The notes under the pieces are model-generated. The model was not told where the DNA came from. It was given only the letters and a program-made list of their open reading frames with translations, and ran no database searches. A program made the translations under genes and the position numbers. Positions 40,185-46,140 of a stretch of 46,140 nt of DNA are shown in pieces. Within the stretch, counting starts at the first letter, position 1. Each line of letters begins with the position of its first letter. Source of the DNA: Pseudomonadota bacterium (lineage in GTDB: Bacteria; Myxococcota_A; Polyangia; Polyangiales; Polyangiaceae). Location: positions 1 to 46,140 of the forward strand of contig JAEZYZ010000046.1 in NCBI GenBank assembly GCA_023418705.1, written 5' to 3'.

Positions 40185-40348
40185 GCTCCCATCGCTTGCG
40201 GTGAGGGCCCCGGGTGCCGACGATGCTGCCCGGCGCGCGCGGGGACGGGAGCGCTCGCTGGTGCTCGCGCGGTTTTGAGGTACGAGGGGTGAACGCGGGG
40301 CGGCTTCGAGGAGAGGGGGGCTAGCGCGGAAAATGAGACCGTCTAGAT

Positions 40349-41422
40349 CTAGCGGCCCGCGTAGAATTTGGCGACGGCCTGGATCTGATCGGGCTCGAGC
40401 TCGTGCTCGGTCACGGCTTCCGACATGAGCTCGGCGTACGACGCGCCGCCGCGTTTCTTCTCGGTGAACAGCTGGAGCTGCTCGGCTAGGTACTCCGGGT
40501 ACTGCCCGAAGAGCTTGGGGTAGCCGGGGTGGTGGGGTTCGTGTCCTGGCCCGTGACAGCCGGCACAGGCTGGGATGCGCCGCTCGGGAATGCCGCGTTC
40601 GGCGATGCGCTGGCCGGGTGTCCTGCGGTCCGGCGCCTTCCAAATCGGCGGCTCACGGCTCGAATACCACTCGGCGGTGACGCGGATCCGCTCGGCGTCG
40701 AGCTCGACGGCGACGGGCTGCATGATGCCGCTGTGGCGCGTCCCCCGCGCGTAGGCGACGAGCGACGCTTCCAGGTATTGGGCGTGCTGACCGGCGAGGC
40801 GTGGGAACGCGCCGTGGCCGCGGCTGCGGCCGTCGAGGCCGTGGCAGCGGGCACACTGCTGGACGACGACGGCTGGAGCGCCGCCGTTGCCGCCCGGCAC
40901 GGCGTTGTCGGCCGGGAGCGAGCCGTACACCAACCGCTCGTAGCCAGCGGCGTCGAGCGACGGCAGCCGCCGGAGGAACGCCACGACGCTCCACACCTCG
41001 TCCTCCCGCTGGGGCGCGGGCCACGCCGGCATCCCGGTCATCTTGATGCCGTGCCGGACGATGTAAAACAGCTCGGCGTCGTCGTACAGCCCGACCCGCT
41101 CCGAGAGCGCTGGCGGGTGCGGCGTCATGAATCGAGGAACCCCTGGCAGCGCGCTGCCAGGGGCGCCATGACAAAACCGACAGCCCCCTTCGAAGTGCCC
41201 TGCGCCCATCAGCACCAGGCGTGACTCGTCGAGTGGGGGTGGGTCGATGCCTAGCGAGTGCAAGGCCACCGAGCGCTGCATGGTGGTGCGCAAGAACCAG
41301 GCGGTGACGCCCCAGTGCCCGCTGCTGGCTTTGACGGGCACGACACCGGAGAGCGCGACCAGGATGGCCAGCGCGCCGATCGCGCCGAGAAACAGGCCGT
41401 AGCGCACGATCCGGTGTTTCAT
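40349..41422 (-). CDS. tri-haem cytochrome c of the caa3 cluster
   Basis: A 357-residue exported protein with an N-terminal membrane anchor (residues ~8-30). Three haem-c sites are visible: CRFCH (81-85), CARCH midway and CAGCH near the end. Likely axial Met residues sit in KMTGMPAW and SGIMQPV. The first third resembles single-haem cytochromes, the rest a di-haem c4/c553 type. It presumably carries electrons between the bc1-level chain and the caa3 oxidase. The start overlaps the ctaG stop (ATGA), making it the last gene of this operon. The 164 bases after it show no terminator with a T-run. Confidence 0.9.
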   Translation of the reverse strand: MKHRIVRYGLFLGAIGALAILVALSGVVPVKASSGHWGVTAWFLRTTMQRSVALHSLGIDPPPLDESRLVLMGAGHFEGGCRFCHGAPGSALPGVPRFMTPHPPALSERVGLYDDAELFYIVRHGIKMTGMPAWPAPQREDEVWSVVAFLRRLPSLDAAGYERLVYGSLPADNAVPGGNGGAPAVVVQQCARCHGLDGRSRGHGAFPRLAGQHAQYLEASLVAYARGTRHSGIMQPVAVELDAERIRVTAEWYSSREPPIWKAPDRRTPGQRIAERGIPERRIPACAGCHGPGHEPHHPGYPKLFGQYPEYLAEQLQLFTEKKRGGASYAELMSEAVTEHELEPDQIQAVAKFYAGR

Positions 41423-42063
41423 GCCGTGCCCCCTCCGCGGTCGGCGCGCTGGAGCAGAGCATCGGCGGTCAATGCAAGACCGCCCGCCAGGTAGGCCACG
41501 CCGCCCAACAGGAGCATGATCGCGCCGCCCAGTTGTTGATCGACCTGGGGCGACCAGTGCGCGTGCCCGGGCTCGGCGTGCGTGTACAGGACGCGCGGCG
41601 TGAGGGCGATCAACGCCCCGAGCAGCGTCATGTGCATGGAGGTCAGCAGCAGCCCCGTGATGCCCGCGACGGCGCGGCGGCGGCGCTGCCGTCGGCTGCC
41701 CCCGATCGCGGAGGCCCACAACCAGAACCCTGCCACCAAGAAGGTGCCCTGTTCACCGACCGCAGCCAGCGGCGCGTGCCGAGCGGCGTGATGGAGCGCC
41801 GGCGTGTGCCAGGCCCAGACCGCCACGAACTCCAGCATGGCGGCCGGGATGGCCGCGAACACCAAGGGCAAACGTCGCGCCGGATCCCACATGCCTCCGG
41901 CCATCCCCCAGGCGAGCAGCGGCGCCGCGAACGCGACGACGACCATGTGCCCGATCATGTGGCGCGAGAACGCGCCGATGCCGAGGTGCGGCAAAGGCCA
42001 CACCCAAACCAGCAGCAGGCAGACCGCCCCCGCGACGACGTAGGCAGGTCGGGTCAGCGGCAC
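41419..42063 (-). CDS. ctaG: caa3-type oxidase assembly protein CtaG-like
   Basis: A 214-residue protein with about six helices and the His pattern of the caa3_CtaG family: SRHMIGHMVVVAFAAPLLAWG, VWAWHTPALHHAARH and SMHMTLLGALIAL. The family is linked to copper insertion or assembly of caa3 oxidase. It is somewhat shorter than usual at the N-terminus. GTG is chosen since it is the first plausible start and overlaps the preceding gene by 10 bases; GGAG lies close by. Place in the operon supports the role. Confidence 0.8.
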   Translation of the reverse strand: MPLTRPAYVVAGAVCLLLVWVWPLPHLGIGAFSRHMIGHMVVVAFAAPLLAWGMAGGMWDPARRLPLVFAAIPAAMLEFVAVWAWHTPALHHAARHAPLAAVGEQGTFLVAGFWLWASAIGGSRRQRRRRAVAGITGLLLTSMHMTLLGALIALTPRVLYTHAEPGHAHWSPQVDQQLGGAIMLLLGGVAYLAGGLALTADALLQRADRGGGTA

Positions 42064-42461
42064 GACTCCAGGTACAAGACCGGTATGACGACGTAGACGA
42101 CACCCACGAAGCTCAGCCCCGACAGGAGCAGGGTGGCGAACCCCAAGAACCGATGGCGGTCGGCTCGGGTGTCGAAATCGTGCGGCACCGTGGCGGTGCC
42201 GTAGGTGTGACGGCGGTAGGCCCGCACGCCAACCGCCGCGATCCCGAGCAGCGCGACGGCCGTGTAGACGAAGACGGCGTCCCGCGCCGCTCCCAGCGCG
42301 CCGTCCCGCGGCGCCGCCTTCGCGCACCAGATCGCGACGGTGATGTAGGAAGCCAAGAAGTGCAGCGCCCAGATGGTCGGCGAAACGGCGAGCCACCAGA
42401 GGCTCTCCTGCCGTTCCGGCTTGTCATCCAGCGCGCGCGCGGAGTTGCTGGGCTCTTGCAT
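42054..42461 (-). CDS. small membrane protein of the caa3 operon
   Basis: A 135-residue protein with a polar leader and three hydrophobic helices (LWWLAVSPTIWALHFLASYITVAIW; AVFVYTAVALLGIAAVGV; LGFATLLLSGLSFVGVVYVVIPVLY). It starts 2 bases after the ctaDE stop and overlaps ctaG, so it is an operon member. Similar proteins lie in oxidase clusters, but I do not know a function; a fourth subunit or assembly role is possible. Confidence 0.75.
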   Translation of the reverse strand: MQEPSNSARALDDKPERQESLWWLAVSPTIWALHFLASYITVAIWCAKAAPRDGALGAARDAVFVYTAVALLGIAAVGVRAYRRHTYGTATVPHDFDTRADRHRFLGFATLLLSGLSFVGVVYVVIPVLYLESCR

Positions 42462-42463
42462 GT

Positions 42464-45064
42464 TCACACCACCAGGGGAAAGCCCGCGACCACCGCGGTC
42501 GTCACCGCCGTGGTGAGGGCGACGAAGTGCCAGTACAAGCTGACATTGACGATATCGATGTCGTGCTCGGCGCTCATCCGCCGAGCGAGCCGGCGCGCGG
42601 CGCAATACAGCTGCATGATGACGCCGACGCCGACGTGCAGGACGGTCCACGTCACCAATAACCACACGATCGCCGGATAGACGTGCCGCGTGGGGACCAT
42701 GCCAGCCGTCTGCAGCGACGAAATCCAGGCGACCGACCCGGCGATCGCCAGGGCGACCCCGCACAGCACGGACAGATAGAAGCCGAGCGGCTTGTCGCTG
42801 CGGTTCAGGCGGCGCGCGAGCAAGGTGCACGCCCATGCGGCCAAGAGCGAACCCGAGCCCACGAGCAACGGGAGCGCCACCGGGTTCGGCTCCGAAGCGG
42901 GCGGGAAGACCTCGTGCACGGTCCAGTAGAAGAAGTAGCCGAACACCAGCGAGATGAACGCGGTCATGTCGCCGAGCATCATGATCAACATGCCCCACCA
43001 GCTGACCGACTTCGGTCCCGAGACGTACAGCGGCAGCGTGAGCCCGAGGCCGACGTCCTTCTTTGGCTTCTCGGGGATGCGCGAGGTGCCGGTCCACAGC
43101 CAAGCCAGGATGAATCCGAGCGCGATCACGCCGCTCGCGAGGGCCAGCCACCAGAGGTAGAAGGTGCTCAGGATGAAGACGCCGCCCGTGAACAACGCGG
43201 CGAAGAAGGTGAGGAACGTCGGCCCGGGCACGCGCAGGCACTGGATCGGGGTGGCGTCGACCGGGCTCGTGATCAACGTCTCGCGCTCGAGCTCTTCGGC
43301 GTCCGGCAGATAGAACCGACCTTCGTCCACGTCCCGCATGAAGTTCGGCTGATCCCAGAGCGGGTAGCGGGCGTCGATCTCCGGGATGGAGCGGACGCCC
43401 CAGGGCTTGTCCGGCATTTCGCCCAGCCACTCGAGCGTGCCGGCGTTCCACGGATTGCGCTCTGCATACGGCTGCTTCTTCTTGGGCCGCAGCACGTCGA
43501 ACAGGAAGACGCCGAGGCCCAGGGCCAGCACGAACGCTCCGATGGTGCTGACGAGGTTCAGGGTGTCGAAGCCTGCGTCGGCCGGGTAGGTGTAGACGCG
43601 CCGGGGCATCCCGCGGAGCCCGGTGAGGTGCATCGGAACGAAGGTGACGTTGAAGCCGATGAACATCAGCCAGAAGGCGATCCGCCCGAGCTTCTCCGAC
43701 AGGTGTTTGCCGCCGACCAACGGGAAGTAGTAATAAAACGCCGCGACGATCGGGAAGATCGTGCCGCCGATCAGCACCGAGTGCAGGTGCCCGACCACGA
43801 AGTACGAGTCGTGCGCCTGGAGATCGAAAGGCACCAGCGCGACCATCACCCCCGTCAACCCGCCGATGATGAACGTGGACAGTCCGCCCAACACGAACAA
43901 CATGGGCACCTTCCAGATCACGCGGCCGACGAGCAACGTGGCGATGAAGCAGAAGATCTGCACGCCGGTCGGGATGGCGACGGCCTCCGACGCCGCGCTG
44001 AAAAGACCGAGCGATATGCCGGGCAAGCCGGTCGTGAACATATGGTGCACCCAGAGCCCGAAGCTGACGAACCCCGTCCCCACGGCCGCCAGCACCACCC
44101 ACCCGTAGCCCACGATGGGCGTGCGCGCGAAGGTCGGGACGATCATGGCGACGAGCGCGATCGAGGGCAAAAACACGATGTAGACCTCGGGGTGGCCGAA
44201 GATCCAGAACAGGTGCTGCCAAAGCAGCGGATCCCCGCCGCGGTTCGGGTCGAAGAACGGCCAATCCAGCGTGCGTTCGAGCTCGAGCAGGACGTCGCCT
44301 GCGATGAGCGGCGGAAAGGCGAACAAGATCATCACCGCCACCACCAGGATGTACCAGGAGTACAGCGGGATCAGGTTGATCCGCATGCCCGGCGGCCGGG
44401 TCTTGAGCACCCCGACGATCAGCTCGACCGCGGCGGCGATGGACGCTATTTCGATGAACGACAAGCCGAGCAGCCAGATATCGACGCCGTGGCCCTCGAG
44501 GAACGCGCTCGAGAGGGGAGGGTACATGAACCAACCCCCCTTCGGAGCGACGCCGAAGAAGATGGAGCCGCAAACGAAGATGCCGCCGATCAAAAACGAC
44601 CAAAAACCATAGGCTGACAGCCGCGGAAAGGGCAGGTCCCGGGCGCCCAACATCTCCGGCAGCACCATGATCGAGAAGGCTTCGAAGATGGGCACGGCGA
44701 ACAAGAACATCATGACCGAGCCGTGCAGGGTGAACAGCTGGTCGTACAGGTCTGCGGAGATGAAGTCGTTGTTGGGCACGGCGAGCTGCACCCGCATCAG
44801 GAGCGCGAGCACGCCGCCGAAGAGAAAGAACGCAAAGGCGGCGGTGGTGTACCAGACCCCGACTTCGCTGTTGTTGACCGCCGACCAGTAGCGAAGCCCC
44901 TCGGGCGTCTTCCAGGCGCGCAGCAGCCGCTCGGCCTGAGCGCGCCGGACGGGCTCGGGTGCTGCTTCCGGGAGCGGTTCGGGGTCGTCCGCTTCCTTGC
45001 GCGGACCCTCCTCGGGCGGCGAGCGTTCGAGGCGCCTTCGACGTCGCTCGTCCGACGCGCTCAC
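42464..45064 (-). CDS. ctaDE: fused caa3 oxidase subunits I and III (CtaD-CtaE)
   Basis: An 866-residue membrane protein. A charged leader (~1-55) precedes subunit I: low-spin haem ligand His114 (FTLHGSVMMF), CuB ligand His291 with Glu293 and Tyr295 in GHPEVYIVF, CuB His340/341 (WVHHMFTTG), and His426/428 (VVGHLHSVL). The GHPEVY motif places it in the A1 group of haem-copper oxidases. Residues ~670-866 match subunit III (SWWGMLIMMLGDMTAFISLVFGYFF, then YLYWHFV-like end). GTG is the start: it overlaps the ctaC stop as GTGA and has GGAGG 7 bases upstream. It reduces O2 with electrons from CtaC. Confidence 0.96.
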   Translation of the reverse strand: MSASDERRRRRLERSPPEEGPRKEADDPEPLPEAAPEPVRRAQAERLLRAWKTPEGLRYWSAVNNSEVGVWYTTAAFAFFLFGGVLALLMRVQLAVPNNDFISADLYDQLFTLHGSVMMFLFAVPIFEAFSIMVLPEMLGARDLPFPRLSAYGFWSFLIGGIFVCGSIFFGVAPKGGWFMYPPLSSAFLEGHGVDIWLLGLSFIEIASIAAAVELIVGVLKTRPPGMRINLIPLYSWYILVVAVMILFAFPPLIAGDVLLELERTLDWPFFDPNRGGDPLLWQHLFWIFGHPEVYIVFLPSIALVAMIVPTFARTPIVGYGWVVLAAVGTGFVSFGLWVHHMFTTGLPGISLGLFSAASEAVAIPTGVQIFCFIATLLVGRVIWKVPMLFVLGGLSTFIIGGLTGVMVALVPFDLQAHDSYFVVGHLHSVLIGGTIFPIVAAFYYYFPLVGGKHLSEKLGRIAFWLMFIGFNVTFVPMHLTGLRGMPRRVYTYPADAGFDTLNLVSTIGAFVLALGLGVFLFDVLRPKKKQPYAERNPWNAGTLEWLGEMPDKPWGVRSIPEIDARYPLWDQPNFMRDVDEGRFYLPDAEELERETLITSPVDATPIQCLRVPGPTFLTFFAALFTGGVFILSTFYLWWLALASGVIALGFILAWLWTGTSRIPEKPKKDVGLGLTLPLYVSGPKSVSWWGMLIMMLGDMTAFISLVFGYFFYWTVHEVFPPASEPNPVALPLLVGSGSLLAAWACTLLARRLNRSDKPLGFYLSVLCGVALAIAGSVAWISSLQTAGMVPTRHVYPAIVWLLVTWTVLHVGVGVIMQLYCAARRLARRMSAEHDIDIVNVSLYWHFVALTTAVTTAVVAGFPLVV

Positions 45065-46083
45065 TTCAGGCCCTCCAGGTACGCGGCCAGCGCGCGGCGA
45101 TCGCCCTTTGGCAACATGTCGAAGGCCGGCATGTGCACCTCGGGCTTCAGGGCCTCGGTGTTGGTGAGCCAGTTTTCGAAGTCGGCGACGCTCGATCCCA
45201 GGATGCCGGCGCCGATCGTGTGGCGGCTGCCGACGTGCGTGAGGTCTGGCCCAACGGCGCCGTCGGCTTCCGTGCCGCGCACGCGGTGGCAGGCGCCGCA
45301 ACCGTGCGCCGCGAACAGCCGCTGGCCGCGGCGGGCAGCGTCGTTCGCCGGGGCGCTGGCGGGCCTGGCCTGAGCGCGCAGCCAGGCTTCGAACGCCTCC
45401 GGCGTCTCCACCACTGCCGCCAGCATCATCTTGGCGTGCGAGCTGCCGCAGTACTCCGCGCAGACGCCCCGAAACACGCCGGTGCGGGTCGCCTCGAGCG
45501 CCATGCGCGTGGTCCGGCCCGGGATCAGGTCGGTCTTGCCGCCGATGGAGGGAACCCACAGCGAGTGGATCACGTCTGGGCTATCGAGCTCGATCGGGAC
45601 GCGGCGCCCGACCGGTAGCCGGATCTCGTTGGCGAGCTCGAAGCGGGTGCCGTCCGGCAGCTCGTAGAAGACACGCCACCACCACTGCTCGCCGGAAACC
45701 CGAATGCGCACGCCCCCCGACTCGCCCTGATCGAGCAGGCCCGGCATCTCCGACAGGCCGAAGGTCAAAAGCAGCGTGAGCACGACGGTGGGGACGAGCG
45801 CGCCGCCGCCGACGATGAACAGGCGCGTGCGTCTGGGATCGTGGGTCCGCTTCTTCGCGAAAATCGCATACAGCGCGAGCCCCATCACCCCGAGCCAGAT
45901 GACCGCTGCCCCACCCGCCATCCACCAGAACAGGCTCGCGATGCGTTCGGCGTCGCGCCCCGCCGGGCTCAATGCCGACTGGGGACCCTCGCAAGCCCCG
46001 AGCACGACGGCGGCCGGCAGGATGGTGCGGAGGGGGTGCAGCGCCGTGGCCAAGCGGCCACCATAGGTAGCCACGGTAGGCAC
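45061..46083 (-). CDS. ctaC: caa3 oxidase subunit II with cytochrome c domain
   Basis: A 340-residue protein. A lipoprotein-type signal (AAVVLGAC, Cys31) is followed by two helices (~48-77 and ~88-112). The CuA domain has GEQWWWRVFY, His173 (IHSLWVPSIGGKTD) and CAEYCGSSHAKM (Cys208, Cys212, His216, Met219), with Glu in place. A fused haem-c domain has CGACH (262-266) and axial Met near VHMPAFDM. It accepts electrons from soluble or anchored cytochrome c. GTG here is one option; an in-frame GTG at 46074 has GAGGG 8 bases upstream and may be the true start. It is the first gene of the oxidase operon inside the window. Confidence 0.95.
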   Translation of the reverse strand: MPTVATYGGRLATALHPLRTILPAAVVLGACEGPQSALSPAGRDAERIASLFWWMAGGAAVIWLGVMGLALYAIFAKKRTHDPRRTRLFIVGGGALVPTVVLTLLLTFGLSEMPGLLDQGESGGVRIRVSGEQWWWRVFYELPDGTRFELANEIRLPVGRRVPIELDSPDVIHSLWVPSIGGKTDLIPGRTTRMALEATRTGVFRGVCAEYCGSSHAKMMLAAVVETPEAFEAWLRAQARPASAPANDAARRGQRLFAAHGCGACHRVRGTEADGAVGPDLTHVGSRHTIGAGILGSSVADFENWLTNTEALKPEVHMPAFDMLPKGDRRALAAYLEGLK

Positions 46084-46140
46084 CCTCGTCCACCCGGAGG
46101 CCGGACGCTGAGGGCGCCGCGCCGCGCCCCCGCCCGCCCG

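Noticed and set aside
42683..44617. A 644-codon rightward frame antisense to ctaDE
   Set aside because: Shadow of the oxidase gene; no protein-like composition.
1..46140. tRNA, rRNA, CRISPR array, riboswitch
   Set aside because: No cloverleaf, direct-repeat/spacer pattern or recognisable aptamer was seen; short structured RNAs could escape reading by eye.

Overview
The window is a very GC-rich, strongly codon-biased chromosomal segment. It most resembles a myxobacterium (Myxococcota, formerly Deltaproteobacteria). Three things point there: a trypsin-like protease ending in a MYXO-CTERM-like tail, several Gly-rich or Cys-rich lipoproteins, and a globin-coupled histidine kinase followed by a two-receiver regulator, which is the arrangement of the AfGcHK system of Anaeromyxobacter. 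No species can be named from sequence alone.

Layout. Positions 1-1.5 kb form a less orderly edge: a possible partial membrane protein, a hairpin, a small membrane protein, an IS3-family orfA remnant with one recognisable end, and a possible gene fragment next to it. From 1.5 to 8.3 kb are a beta-barrel-like outer-membrane protein, the trypsin-like protease, a lipoprotein, a conserved small domain with a histone-like basic tail, isocitrate dehydrogenase, a cNMP-binding/GGDEF diguanylate cyclase and a short MscS-like channel.

The core of the window (8.3-25.4 kb) is a microaerobic respiration and oxygen-sensing locus. Leftward from about 20.6 kb runs a tight gene series: P2A-type cation ATPase, ccoH, a TauE/SafE-family protein, ccoI, ccoS, a CBS-pair protein, a globin-coupled O2-sensor kinase, a dual-receiver protein and a receiver-PAS-kinase. 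A sigma54 activator of the NtrC type lies next to it. Rightward from 20.8 kb run the cbb3 oxidase genes: a fused ccoNO, ccoQ, a mono-haem ccoP, and ccoG. The expected job is to make a high-affinity cbb3 oxidase, load its copper, and set its level from an O2 signal. A universal stress protein, a SemiSWEET-like protein, a sigma54-promoted hypothetical gene, a Crp/Fnr regulator, a radical SAM/SPASM protein and NnrS (nitric-oxide related) follow. At least two good -24/-12 promoters lie here.

From 30.9 to 34.8 kb is a uronate-degradation cluster (mannonate dehydratase fragment, eda fragment, uxaC, kdgK, SDR). The two fragments meet at one G-run, which marks either a deletion or an assembly misjoin. 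From 35 to 40.2 kb are a DUF5996 protein, a Cys-rich lipoprotein, thioredoxin 2, a lipoprotein fusing a c-type haem domain to a PHM/DBH-type copper monooxygenase, and a second surface lipoprotein. The right end (40.3-46.1 kb) is a caa3-type low-affinity oxidase operon: ctaC with a haem domain, fused ctaDE, a small membrane protein, ctaG and a tri-haem cytochrome c. The window therefore carries both a high-affinity and a low-affinity terminal oxidase, each with fused subunits.
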